A DNA stretch of 10,930 bases from CAZEER01 sp964511215 (GCA_964511215.1 CAZEER010000071.1:1-10930); one strand, 5' to 3'. Positions 1-8,120 are shown, counted from the stretch's first letter. Made by a program: numbers and translations. The notes: generated by a model from the sequence alone, not told the origin.

Positions 1-862
1 CAATATCTGTACCATCACCATAAATAATCATTGACTCATCAATATTATGTGAAATTTGGCCTGCTTTTAGCCTATTGTAATCCACTAGTCTTGTATTTAT
101 AGTTTCACTAGGTAATTCTTTTGCTAGGGTACGACCTATCTTTCCACCACCTAGAATCATGACTCTATGTGTTTCAGTAAGTTCCTTGCAAAGAAGTTCC
201 ATAAGGTTAGGTATATCTTCAGTTTTGACAATAAAATATGCAGTATCACCTTCATGAAAAATAAATTCTGCGGTTGGAACGATTGTTTCTTGCCCACGCA
301 GAATAGCTATAACTCCAAAACGAAAATGATTGTTAATTTTTGCAATCTGCCCAAGGGGTATATCATATATATTTTTACAATCCGAATCAATATTTAGTCC
401 TAGCATTGTTAACCTTCCTGATTCGAAATCCATAACTTGGACTGCATAAGGGTGTTTCACCAACCTAATAATTTCTTCACAAGCTGCTTGTTCAGGGTGG
501 ATTACAATATCTACTCCAAACTTTTCTGGACGGATAATTGAATCTTTTGCAGTATACTGCTGATTCCTTAACCGGGCAATAATTCTATTCGCACCTAGTT
601 TATGAGCTTGCTGTGATGCAATAAGATTTACTTCATCAACTCTAGTCAAACATAAAACATAATCTGCATCACCGACCTTTGCTTCATTTAAGGTATTTGG
701 ACTCGCTCCATTTCCCTCTACAACAATCACATCTAAGTTTTCGGAAGCTCTCCTACATTTTCGAGGATCAAGGTCAACAACCGTTATATCATAGTCTTCT
801 TCGCTCAAGGCTTTGGCAACGTGAAATCCAACTTCCCCACCGCCAATAATTACAACCTTCAT
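1..862 (-). CDS. trkA: Trk system potassium uptake regulator TrkA (partial, C-terminus beyond window)
   Basis: TrkA is the cytoplasmic NAD(H)-binding ring protein that gates TrkH/TrkG potassium channels. About 287 residues are visible. The protein opens with a Rossmann loop GGGEVG (residues 7-12) after the strand MKVVII, followed by acidic VVDLD (about 28-32) that would hold the NAD ribose. A first TrkA_C (RCK-C) type region spans roughly 138-222, and a second Rossmann unit starts near Met235 with LGGGKIG. This gives the N1-C1-N2 order of a classical two-repeat TrkA of about 450 residues, so about 160 residues are off the left edge. The ATG at 862-860 is chosen because it sits right before the first strand. 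No strong Shine-Dalgarno precedes it. It follows murA by 68 bp. A TrkH partner gene, if adjacent, would lie outside the window. The family call is confident. Confidence 0.93.
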   Translation of the reverse strand, partial: MKVVIIGGGEVGFHVAKALSEEDYDITVVDLDPRKCRRASENLDVIVVEGNGASPNTLNEAKVGDADYVLCLTRVDEVNLIASQQAHKLGANRIIARLRNQQYTAKDSIIRPEKFGVDIVIHPEQAACEEIIRLVKHPYAVQVMDFESGRLTMLGLNIDSDCKNIYDIPLGQIAKINNHFRFGVIAILRGQETIVPTAEFIFHEGDTAYFIVKTEDIPNLMELLCKELTETHRVMILGGGKIGRTLAKELPSETINTRLVDYNRLKAGQISHNIDESMIIYGDGTDI

Positions 863-930
863 TATTACAACTCATTAGTAAATATTAGTGAAATATACTT
901 CTTTTTTTTATAAAATAAATAAAAATTAAT
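863..930. other. intergenic gap between murA and trkA, no clear signals
   Basis: Sixty-eight very AT-rich bases. There is an all-AT palindrome TTTTATAAAA near 907-916 but no GC-containing hairpin, so I do not call a terminator. Several TA-rich hexamers could pass as a -10 box, but none has a convincing -35 partner. Whether trkA is read from the murA transcript or from its own promoter cannot be decided here. Confidence 0.6.
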
Positions 931-2181
931 CTATGACGACTGACGTACAATATTTGCACCTAAAGATCTGAATTTTTTCTCAATACCTTCATAACCTCTA
1001 TCAATATGATAGACTCTGCTTATTACTGTTTTACCACTTGCAACCAAGCCTGCAATTATAAGTGACGCGCTAGCTCTGATATCTGTTGACATAACAGGAG
1101 CACCTATTAGTTTTTGAATGCCATGAACAAATACAGTATTATTTACAACCTTTATCTGTGCACCAAATCGATTTAATTCAGGAACATGGCTAAAACGATC
1201 TTTATAAACTGTATCAGTAATAATGGATGAGCCTGAGGCTAAGGACATTAGTGCTACCCATTGAGCTTGCAGATCAGTTGGGAAACCAGGATATACTGCA
1301 GTTGTCATATCTACAGGTTTTAAAGAAGGGGCAGACTTAATAGTAATTGAATCTTTAGTCGTACTAACTCCACTACCCGTGTCACTTAGTTTAAGCAAAA
1401 CCGTATCTAAATGTTCTGGAATAACATTCGTAATTGTAATCTCCCCTAATAATGCACCGGCAATTAAAAATGTTCCTGCTTCTATCCTATCAGGAATAAC
1501 TTGAATATTAGCAGGATGTAAAGAGTCAACACCTTGCACAAGAAGCCTTGGAGTTCCAACACCTTTAATTGAGGCTCCCATTTCATTTAAATATTCGCAT
1601 AATTGTACTATTTCTGGTTCACATGCAGCATTCTCTATTGTTGTAACTCCTTCTGCAGTTACTGCTGCCATAAGGACATTCCCTGTAGCTCCCACTGATG
1701 GAAATTCAAAATTAATATTTGCTCCGATTAGGCAATCTGCTTCTGCTATAATGTAACCATTCTCAAGAGTAATCTTTGCGCCTAATTTTTCTAAGCCTCT
1801 TAAATGATAATCCACGGGACGTGGGCCCCATGCACATCCACCAGGTAAAGATACTTTTACATATCCAAATCTTGCTAAGAGTGGTCCTAACACATAGAAA
1901 GATGCTCTCATTGTTCTCACTAAATCATATGGTGCTTCAGGGTTGTTTACATTAGAACTATCAATCTCTAATACCCCATTGTCAAAAGAACAGGTTGCGC
2001 CTATAATTTCCATTAGCTTAATCATTGTACGCGTGTCTCTTAGATCTGGTACTCTACTTATTACACTTTTCCCATCTATCATTAATGCTGCAGTCATAAT
2101 AGGTAATACAGCATTCTTGGCACCACTAATTGCAACAGATCCACTTAGTCGACTTTGGCCTTCTATTATAATTTTATCCAT
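931..2181 (-). CDS. murA: UDP-N-acetylglucosamine 1-carboxyvinyltransferase MurA
   Basis: Cytosolic enzyme of the first committed step of peptidoglycan synthesis: it moves the enolpyruvyl group of phosphoenolpyruvate to UDP-N-acetylglucosamine. The 416-residue length matches the family (about 420). Visible hallmarks are SGAKNAVLP with Lys22 and Asn23, MRAS with Arg92, the active-site loop LPGGCAWGPRPVD with Cys116 and Arg121, PTDLQAQ with Asp303, KDRFSHVPEL with Arg329, and IDRGYEG with Arg395. These correspond to E. coli Lys22, Asn23, Arg91, Cys115, Arg120, Asp305, Arg331 and Arg397. Because the loop residue is Cys rather than Asp, the enzyme should be of the fosfomycin-reactive type (inference). 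The ATG shares its A with the recN stop codon (TAATG), so translation is probably coupled to recN. It is the last gene of the tightly packed run. Only one murA copy is visible here. Confidence 0.97.
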   Translation of the reverse strand: MDKIIIEGQSRLSGSVAISGAKNAVLPIMTAALMIDGKSVISRVPDLRDTRTMIKLMEIIGATCSFDNGVLEIDSSNVNNPEAPYDLVRTMRASFYVLGPLLARFGYVKVSLPGGCAWGPRPVDYHLRGLEKLGAKITLENGYIIAEADCLIGANINFEFPSVGATGNVLMAAVTAEGVTTIENAACEPEIVQLCEYLNEMGASIKGVGTPRLLVQGVDSLHPANIQVIPDRIEAGTFLIAGALLGEITITNVIPEHLDTVLLKLSDTGSGVSTTKDSITIKSAPSLKPVDMTTAVYPGFPTDLQAQWVALMSLASGSSIITDTVYKDRFSHVPELNRFGAQIKVVNNTVFVHGIQKLIGAPVMSTDIRASASLIIAGLVASGKTVISRVYHIDRGYEGIEKKFRSLGANIVRQSS

Positions 2182-3782
2182 TATACAATGGCTTGTTGCT
2201 TTCCAATAAATAATTCTTGAATGATATTAAAACGTTCTTTGTCATCTAAGTACTTTGAATCTACATATGTATTTTTGTCTTCCTCATACTTTGTAATATG
2301 TAAATGATGATCTGCAAGGTTAGCTATTTGAGATAAATGCGTAATACAAATAACTTGTTTAGATTTTGATAGTTTTAATAGATGTCCTGCAACTTTTTCT
2401 GCAGTAATACCTGAAATCCCTGAATCAATTTCATCAAAAATAAGTGTATTTACTGGATCCAATTCCTGAAAAACAGTTTTAATTGCAAGCATAATTCGTG
2501 AAATTTCACCACCAGAGGCAACCAAGGATAAAGGCTTTTCTGGCTCACCTATATTTGCTGAAAAATAAAACTTAACTATATCAATACCTTTCGAGTTAAT
2601 CGATAATAATTTTTTATCATATTCTAAATAACCATCATCGCTCTCCTCCGTCTCCACCCTAACAACAAATTTTGAATTGTTCATATTAAGATCCGCTAAG
2701 GTTTTCTCAATTTGTTTTGATAATATTTTAGATTTTTTCTTACGGTTTTTATGGATTGCAATTGCTTTTTTCATAAATTGTTTTTCTTTATATATTATCT
2801 TCTCCCTCAAACTATTTTCAGATTTTTCAGGGCTTTCTAATTCTTTTATTTCTTTTTTGATTTCTTTTTGGATTCCTAGTACGGAATCTAACGATCCTCC
2901 ATATTTTCTTTTTAATGATTCTAGAGCAGTGATTCTATTTTCTATTTCATAAATTTCATCAGTATCATAGTCTTCCCCTAGAAGTTGAGATGAAATAATG
3001 GTATTCACTTCGTTTAATTGAATTATTGCATTATTTATTAATTCATTAATATCTCCAGCTATTGGCTCAAATTTATCTATTGATTTTAATTCTTGCTGAA
3101 TCATAATTAATTGATCCATCATAGGTTCATTGCCATTATTTATTGTGCTTTGGGTGTTTTGAAATGTTTGAATAATATTTTTAAGATTAGTTAATCTTTT
3201 ATATTTTTTCTCAAGCAACTCATCTTCACCAAGAAGTGGCTTCACAGCATCAATTTCATTTTTCTGAAAATTTAATAGTTCTAATCTATCATTTTGGTTT
3301 TGCGTTGATTTACACAAAAGATTTAGCTCGGATCTCAATTCAGCTAATTCAAAATACATTTTCTCTAAAGACTCAACATCACTTTTATGTCTGCAGTATA
3401 AATCAAGATAATCAATATGGCTATGACTATTTAAAATTAATTGCTGGTCATATTGCCCATGAAAATCTACTTTTATTGCATTTTCATTTTTCAAATTTTT
3501 TAATGAAATAGGTTCATCATTTTGAAAAGATTTTGTTTTACCTTCCTTGGAAATTAACCTCCTAACTAATCTTTTATCAAACTTGGTTTCAATCACTGTA
3601 TAGTCTGAGCCATGCCTAATCATAATTTTATCAGCTTTTGCACCTAAGGAGACACTCAATGCTTCTAATAATAAAGACTTACCTGACCCAGTTTCACCTG
3701 TAATAACAGTTAAACCAGATTCAAATTGAATATCAACCTCATCGATAATTGCATAATTCTTAATATATAATTTCTTTATCAT
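2181..3782 (-). CDS. recN: DNA repair protein RecN (SMC-like ATPase), compact form
   Basis: RecN is an SMC-related ATPase that acts at DNA double-strand breaks during recombinational repair. The 533 residues start with the typical strand and Walker A box GETGSGKS (29-36). FHGQYDQQL (108-115) matches the conserved HGQ motif. A long charged, coiled-coil-like middle follows (about 135-365). The ABC signature SGGEISR is at 423-429, Walker B TLIFDEID at 446-453 with Asp450 and Glu451, D-loop SGISG, and the switch histidine in ITHLSQIA (His482). All catalytic elements are intact. It is shorter than the usual 550-575 residues: the stretch between the FD strand near 68 and RRLIS at 74 lacks about 20 residues normally present, and the C-terminus stops soon after QELF. 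It overlaps the upstream vanZ-like gene by 23 bp and shares one base with murA. No LexA-like operator is evident, because the upstream sequence is coding. Confidence 0.95.
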   Translation of the reverse strand: MIKKLYIKNYAIIDEVDIQFESGLTVITGETGSGKSLLLEALSVSLGAKADKIMIRHGSDYTVIETKFDKRLVRRLISKEGKTKSFQNDEPISLKNLKNENAIKVDFHGQYDQQLILNSHSHIDYLDLYCRHKSDVESLEKMYFELAELRSELNLLCKSTQNQNDRLELLNFQKNEIDAVKPLLGEDELLEKKYKRLTNLKNIIQTFQNTQSTINNGNEPMMDQLIMIQQELKSIDKFEPIAGDINELINNAIIQLNEVNTIISSQLLGEDYDTDEIYEIENRITALESLKRKYGGSLDSVLGIQKEIKKEIKELESPEKSENSLREKIIYKEKQFMKKAIAIHKNRKKKSKILSKQIEKTLADLNMNNSKFVVRVETEESDDGYLEYDKKLLSINSKGIDIVKFYFSANIGEPEKPLSLVASGGEISRIMLAIKTVFQELDPVNTLIFDEIDSGISGITAEKVAGHLLKLSKSKQVICITHLSQIANLADHHLHITKYEEDKNTYVDSKYLDDKERFNIIQELFIGKQQAIV

Positions 3783-4125
3783 GCTGGTTTTTATAAATCA
3801 TTGATCCTAGAATAACACCTAAAATTACACCAATCACATCTGCAATAATATCGTATTGGCTAGAAAACCTCCCAGGAATCATTGTTTGCCAAGCTTCGTC
3901 AATACAAGCAAATATCATACCCGAAGTTGCTAATAATATTTTTGATGAGTTTATCCCATGATTGAAAGCACGAATCCCAAGAAATCCCATTATTGTATAT
4001 TCAATTACATGCAATAATTTGTCCCAAGTCAGAGTTGTAATTTCTGGCACTGATCCTCCAGGAACGCTAGATCCAACTAAAATAAGAAAAAGGAAAAGAT
4101 ACAAATGCTTTTTAGGATCTCTCAT
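3760..4125 (-). CDS. VanZ-like family small membrane protein
   Basis: A 121-residue integral membrane protein of the VanZ-like family. The family is named after the teicoplanin-resistance gene vanZ, but most members, including short ones like this, have no established function. Hydrophobic segments lie at about 8-22, 43-53, 63-78 and 94-111. Family polar motifs are present in order: WDKLLHVIEY (34-43, with Asp35, Lys36, His39, Glu42), IDEAWQ (75-80), and PGRFSSQYDIIADVIG (84-99, with Arg86, Asp92, Asp96). They are intact, which suggests a conserved buried polar site. The ATG at 4125 lies inside the upstream nnr gene (14-bp overlap), and the 3' end runs 23 bp into recN, so it is translated from a shared mRNA. 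Its place just before recN and murA does not imply antibiotic resistance. The family is fairly sure; the function is unknown. Confidence 0.85.
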   Translation of the reverse strand: MRDPKKHLYLFLFLILVGSSVPGGSVPEITTLTWDKLLHVIEYTIMGFLGIRAFNHGINSSKILLATSGMIFACIDEAWQTMIPGRFSSQYDIIADVIGVILGVILGSMIYKNQHDKEIIY

Positions 4126-5644
4126 ATTCTGATATTACTTCTGGTATTTTATCAAGTAAATCACTAGCAATTTGCCCTCTGTACCCTTTTTCTTGTATTA
4201 AAATATCAGATGCTTTCCCATGTATAAAAGATCCTAACGATGCAGCATCAAAAGGATCTAACCCTTGGGCAATAAATCCTGAAATAATTCCTGCAAGCAC
4301 ATCTCCAGTACCGGCTGTTGCTAATCCTGGATTCCCAGTTTTATTTATAATCGCATTTTCATTTTTGAATATGCAGTTTGGTATCTGTTTAATCAGACTT
4401 ATATGATTAAAATTTTCATAAATATGATTCATAATATCAGGGAATTTTAAAATAATTAAATCTTTCTTTACTCCAATTAGTTTAGATAATTCACCTATAT
4501 GAGGTGTTATAACTAGTGGGTGTTCCCTTTTATTTAATTCGTCAATTTTACCATTATATGGATACAAACCATCCGCATCCAGCACAAGTGGTTTGTCAAC
4601 ATGTTTAACCAATCTCTTTATTAATTTTTTTGTTTCTCTCTTCCTGCCCATTCCTGGGCCAACTAATACAGAATCAGCCCACTCTACCTTTTTCATTATA
4701 TCCTCAAAATTAGAGTCATTCATAATACCAAATCCAAAATCTTCTAGTGGTAGTGTCATTCCTTCTATTATGGAACGCTCATAAATGTTATTAAGAGATG
4801 ATGGTGCCGTTGTAATTGTCAAACCAGTTCCACATCTTAATGCTCCATAAGTTGAAAGTATTGCTGCACCTGTCATAGTTTTAGAACCAGCAACAATTAG
4901 AACTTTTCCCGATGAATATTTATTTAAATCTAGATTAGGAACTTTTAAAAAATAATTTACATCTGGTTCAGAATATTGCTTCCATTTAATACCTGATAAT
5001 TTAATTGAATTGATTTTTAGAAAACCAATATCTGCGATTTTTATCTGCCCCGTATAATTAGGACCATTCCTAAAAACCATACCTAATTTTGGTGCACCAA
5101 AAGTCACCGTAGTATTTGCTTTAATGCATTCTGAAAGTACGCTACCAGAAGAACCATTGAGCCCTGATGGTATATCTATTGATAGTACTAATAGGTTGGA
5201 ATTATTAATCCAATTGATCCATGGTATAATCTCTTTTCTGAGCTTTCCTTTAAAGCCAATACCCAACAAACCATCAATAATTAAGTTTGGTTTTTTTATT
5301 ATTGGGATTTCGATTCCATAGGTGTTTGGAATACCTAATTTTTTACAATCATTATGATATTTAAGAGCATCCAGTTTAATATTTTTTCCCGGAATAATTG
5401 AATGCAATATTACTCTATAGCCATATCTATGAAGGATCTTAGCAGTTGCAAAACCATCACCACCATTATTACCTTTTCCACAAATTATGAATATTGAAGG
5501 ATTTTGGATATTTTTTAATAATTCTATTGCCTTTTTCGCCACACACCGTCCAGCATTACCCATTAATTCAACTCCAGATATATTTTGACTTTTAATTGAA
5601 ATATTATCTAATTCATATGCTTGCGAAGGAGTTAATAATCTCAT
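4112..5644 (-). CDS. nnr: bifunctional NAD(P)H-hydrate epimerase / ADP-dependent NAD(P)H-hydrate dehydratase
   Basis: Metabolite-repair enzyme that restores damaged, hydrated NADH and NADPH. The N-terminal half epimerises R-NAD(P)HX to the S form, and the C-terminal half dehydrates S-NAD(P)HX at the expense of ADP. The 510-residue length is usual for this fusion (YjeF type in E. coli). N-terminal domain (about 1-215): GKGNNGGDGF (57-65) and the catalytic-site strand SIDIPSGLNG (155-164). C-terminal ribokinase-like domain (about 230-510): GKVLIVAGS (246-254), LVGPGMG (327-333), LDADG (355-359), TPHIGEL (380-386) and the nucleotide-binding NPGLATAGTGDVLAG (438-452) with Asp448. The usual LKG strand before this loop reads SLIKQ, a mild divergence. 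The ATG overlaps the acpS stop codon (ATGA), and the gene overlaps vanZ by 14 bp. The acpS-nnr pairing is common in bacteria, which supports both calls. Confidence 0.95.
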   Translation of the reverse strand: MRLLTPSQAYELDNISIKSQNISGVELMGNAGRCVAKKAIELLKNIQNPSIFIICGKGNNGGDGFATAKILHRYGYRVILHSIIPGKNIKLDALKYHNDCKKLGIPNTYGIEIPIIKKPNLIIDGLLGIGFKGKLRKEIIPWINWINNSNLLVLSIDIPSGLNGSSGSVLSECIKANTTVTFGAPKLGMVFRNGPNYTGQIKIADIGFLKINSIKLSGIKWKQYSEPDVNYFLKVPNLDLNKYSSGKVLIVAGSKTMTGAAILSTYGALRCGTGLTITTAPSSLNNIYERSIIEGMTLPLEDFGFGIMNDSNFEDIMKKVEWADSVLVGPGMGRKRETKKLIKRLVKHVDKPLVLDADGLYPYNGKIDELNKREHPLVITPHIGELSKLIGVKKDLIILKFPDIMNHIYENFNHISLIKQIPNCIFKNENAIINKTGNPGLATAGTGDVLAGIISGFIAQGLDPFDAASLGSFIHGKASDILIQEKGYRGQIASDLLDKIPEVISEYERS

Positions 5645-6018
5645 TGGGGAAAAAATAAAGCTGAAGCTAAAGCATGTGTATCTGTATGTGATATGGTAAC
5701 CTTACAACAGCCACTACATTTAAATTTAAGGGTTACTGCAGGACCTGTTGAATCATTAGATTCTATATTAATTAAATTAAAAGCAATTGGTTTACTATAA
5801 CCTGATGATTTTATTGCCTTAATTATTGCTTCTTTTGCAGCAAATCTACCTGCGTAGTGCATTTCAGGTTTTGCTTTTTTGTTACAATATAACTGCTCTG
5901 ATTTCGAATATATTCGATCTTTAAATTTCTGCCCAACTTTATCAATTATAGATCGGATCCTAGCTACTTCAACTAAATCCGTTCCTATAAAAATATTAGG
6001 TACTACTATTGTATTCAT
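5641..6018 (-). CDS. acpS: holo-[acyl-carrier-protein] synthase AcpS
   Basis: Phosphopantetheinyl transferase that activates the fatty-acid acyl carrier protein by moving 4'-phosphopantetheine from CoA to its serine, in the cytoplasm. The 125-residue length fits the short, trimeric AcpS class (E. coli 126). The two hallmark motifs are present: IGTDLVEVARI (11-21, metal ligand Asp14) and GRFAAKEAIIKA (57-68, catalytic Glu63 and Lys62), plus the C-terminal TISHTDTHALASA (108-120). The start adds about eight residues (MNTIVVPN) before the usual MIxGIGxD opening. No other ATG, GTG or TTG lies nearer the motif, so this start is kept. A cysteine cluster, CSGCC (101-105), sits where the family usually has a variable loop and is odd. 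It overlaps the HAD gene by 23 bp at its start and nnr by 4 bp at its end, so it must be co-transcribed. Confidence 0.95.
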   Translation of the reverse strand: MNTIVVPNIFIGTDLVEVARIRSIIDKVGQKFKDRIYSKSEQLYCNKKAKPEMHYAGRFAAKEAIIKAIKSSGYSKPIAFNLINIESNDSTGPAVTLKFKCSGCCKVTISHTDTHALASALFFPQ

Positions 6019-6682
6019 TTATGATTAATACCAACTGGTATATATCATTTAAATCCCAATCGGCTCCAGAGTTAACTGTACCAAAAGTATCACCATAACG
6101 AGCAAAAGCTGTTTTCATACCAATCTGCTTTGCACCTACTACATCACGTTCTGGCCAGTCTCCAACCATAATAGTTTCTTCAGGTTGTAGATTTAGAATA
6201 TCTAAACTCATTTTAAATGGTTTTTCAGATGGTTTACGTTCGCCAGTATCATCAAAAGTGATAACAACATCAAAAAAATGATATAAATTCAAATAATAAA
6301 TGCGCATCCACGCTTCTCTACTAGGTGCATCCGATACCACTCCAAGCTTCACACCGGACTTAGCTAAGGCCATTAGAGTTTTATTTACATTAGGATATGC
6401 CATTAGATTTGCTTCACGTGCACGTCTATATGCGACGATACCTGCAGCAAGAAATTTATGTTCTACATACCCAATCTGTTTTTTAATAAATACATCAAAA
6501 ACCTTTTGATTTTCCCAGCCAAATTCTCCATAGATAGATACTATTTCGTTGTACGATTGTTCTTCATCTATAATGAGACCTGCTTCAATCATGCCTTTCA
6601 CTGCTGCTTTTACTGCAAACTCTTTCATTTTCATAAAATCAAGCAGCGTATTATCTAGGTCAAATACAACGCCTTTAATCAC
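5996..6682 (-). CDS. HAD-superfamily hydrolase (probable small-molecule phosphatase)
   Basis: A 228-residue haloacid-dehalogenase-type hydrolase with all four motifs: motif I VFDLDNTL (nucleophile Asp8, acid Asp10), motif II VVSDAP (Ser117), motif III RKPSEKPF (Lys154 with KP at 150-151), and motif IV VGDWPERDVVGA (Asp175, Asp180). An alpha-helical cap between about 16 and 95 places it in subfamily I, the group of phosphoglycolate phosphatase and YjjG-like enzymes. The substrate cannot be read from sequence. The start is a GTG at 6682-6680: an in-frame TAA lies just upstream (6691-6689), and the next Met (17) would remove motif I, so GTG is the only workable start. No clear Shine-Dalgarno is seen. 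It follows the TPR gene by 31 bp and overlaps acpS by 23 bp, heading the compressed gene run. Confidence 0.9.
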   Translation of the reverse strand: MIKGVVFDLDNTLLDFMKMKEFAVKAAVKGMIEAGLIIDEEQSYNEIVSIYGEFGWENQKVFDVFIKKQIGYVEHKFLAAGIVAYRRAREANLMAYPNVNKTLMALAKSGVKLGVVSDAPSREAWMRIYYLNLYHFFDVVITFDDTGERKPSEKPFKMSLDILNLQPEETIMVGDWPERDVVGAKQIGMKTAFARYGDTFGTVNSGADWDLNDIYQLVLIINEYNSST

Positions 6683-6713
6683 TAGAAATTATCAAGCTAA
6701 TAATATTATATTT

Positions 6714-8090
6714 TTATTTAGGGTTTTTAATATCATAGATATTCTTCTCAGCTGCCTTTCTCCACTTTTTATCTGATTTTGCTTTTTCAAATAAATTCAA
6801 AGCTCTTGATCTTCCAGATTTATTACCTTTACTTTTATTTAATTCTGCAACAGCCCAATAATAATATGCTGTCCCATTTTGTTTTTCACTATTTTTAATA
6901 TCTACGGATTTCTTAGCAACAAATATAACCTTATTCCAATTTTCTACACTAAAATATGATTCAGCAAGGTGATTAAAATTCTCATAATTTGAACTATCCA
7001 ATTCAACTGATTTACTTAAATAGTCAATTGCCTTGAGATAATTACTTTTCACAGCTTTTATTTTTTCTTCAGGCAAATTACCATTATCGATTTGTTTTTT
7101 TATAGAAAGAGCTTGCGTTTTGTATACCATACCTAAATGCATAAACCCATTAGCATATTTATTATCAAATTGGGTAACCTCTTTTAAAACCCTCTCAGCT
7201 TCTTTGAACTCTTGTTTTTCCTGGTATAAAAGTTTCCCCAGATTACCATATGCCTTAGAATAATCGTATTTTAATTCAATCGCTTTCTTATAATTTTCAA
7301 TAGCTCTATCAATCTTTCTATCAATTTCACACACATTACCTAATACAAACCATATTTTATGATTTTCAGGGTTTAATTCTTTTGCTTTCTCTAAATACTC
7401 TTCTGCCAATTTAGTATTACCCGATGCTTTTTCAATAACACCTAATTGGTAGTATGACTTCGCAAAGTTCGGATCATATTTCAAGGCTGTTAAATATTTT
7501 TCTTTTGCAGTAGCTATATCTCTATTTTTATAAGCTTTGTTACCCTCATTTAAAAACTTCTTTGTAATATTACCAAGCATAACACCCGCATTTTTGTGAT
7601 CAGAGTAAATTTCACGCGCTTTAACAAAATTCTTCGAAGCTGAATCAATGTCACCATTTTTACTATGACTATAACCTAACCAAAAATATCCATCAGAAAA
7701 ATACGGATACTCCTTAATAATAATCTCAAAAACTCTAATTGCATCATTATATAATCGTTTCTCTATATTGCTTCTACCACTTTGCAGATCAGCACCAAGT
7801 TTCAAAATTTGATCAGACCAAGACCTAAAATCATTATCAGAGTTGGTAGCATCTGTTGCATAAGTTGATGCTTTTCTTATATCACCTTTATAAAGATATA
7901 ATTTTGATAATCCTTTCGAAGCTGGGGCATATGACTGATCTAACTTAAGTGACGCATTAAATGATAATTCAGCATTTTCAAGGTCACCAGACAATAATTG
8001 AGATTCAGCTTGATTGCACAATTTCTCTGCATCCTGAGAGAGAATAATTGTACAAATAGATATAAATATTAGCGTTCTTTTAACTAGCAT
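6714..8090 (-). CDS. secreted TPR-repeat protein, function unknown
   Basis: Starting at the ATG of 8090, the protein has 458 residues. It opens with a Sec signal peptide (basic MLVKR, hydrophobic TLIFISICTIIL, likely cleavage near LS-QDAE) and then consists of tetratricopeptide repeats. Clear TPR units include GDLENAELSFNASLKLD, NDAIRVFEIIIKEYPY, GDIDSASKNFVKAREIY, RDIATAKEKYLTALKYDPN, GNTKLAEEYLEKAKELNPE, RKIDRAIENYKKAIELK and KAIDYLSKSVELDSSN. There is no lipobox, so it should be periplasmic or outer-membrane associated as a scaffold (inference). A longer frame starts at 8120, but I prefer 8090: GAAGG lies 7 nt upstream and the signal peptide then starts properly. The neighbour upstream is a secreted coiled-coil protein. 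I do not recognise a specific orthologue; TPR proteins of this type mediate protein contacts and cannot be assigned by sequence alone. Confidence 0.88.
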   Translation of the reverse strand: MLVKRTLIFISICTIILSQDAEKLCNQAESQLLSGDLENAELSFNASLKLDQSYAPASKGLSKLYLYKGDIRKASTYATDATNSDNDFRSWSDQILKLGADLQSGRSNIEKRLYNDAIRVFEIIIKEYPYFSDGYFWLGYSHSKNGDIDSASKNFVKAREIYSDHKNAGVMLGNITKKFLNEGNKAYKNRDIATAKEKYLTALKYDPNFAKSYYQLGVIEKASGNTKLAEEYLEKAKELNPENHKIWFVLGNVCEIDRKIDRAIENYKKAIELKYDYSKAYGNLGKLLYQEKQEFKEAERVLKEVTQFDNKYANGFMHLGMVYKTQALSIKKQIDNGNLPEEKIKAVKSNYLKAIDYLSKSVELDSSNYENFNHLAESYFSVENWNKVIFVAKKSVDIKNSEKQNGTAYYYWAVAELNKSKGNKSGRSRALNLFEKAKSDKKWRKAAEKNIYDIKNPK

Positions 8091-8097
8091 AGTACTG

Positions 8098-8102
8098 CCT
8101 TC
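8098..8102 (-). promoter_or_regulatory. Shine-Dalgarno site of the TPR gene (decides the start)
   Basis: On the minus strand GAAGG lies 7 nt before the ATG at 8090. No comparable purine run precedes the in-frame ATG at 8120, so this site sets the start of the TPR protein at 8090. Confidence 0.7.
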
Positions 8103-8120
8103 ATTATTAATTAAATACAA

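Noticed and set aside
167..397. 76-residue plus-strand open frame
   Set aside because: Antisense to trkA, whose translation shows clear family motifs throughout.
900..930. Terminator after murA from the TTTTATAAAA palindrome
   Set aside because: The stem has no G-C pairs and no clear loop; AT-rich sequence gives such palindromes by chance.
1943..2209. 88-residue plus-strand open frame across the murA/recN junction
   Set aside because: Antisense to the conserved start of murA and the end of recN, with no ribosome binding site or family motif.
2181..3782. recN as a pseudogene because of its short length
   Set aside because: The frame is uninterrupted and Walker A, signature, Walker B and switch histidine motifs are all intact.
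3760..4125. Glycopeptide-resistance gene vanZ
   Set aside because: Only the broad VanZ-like fold is supported; there are no vanH, vanA, vanX, vanR or vanS genes, and the context is housekeeping.
8091..8120. TPR protein starting at the upstream ATG (8120)
   Set aside because: It would add MYLINNEGST before the signal peptide and has no Shine-Dalgarno, whereas the ATG at 8090 has GAAGG 7 nt away.
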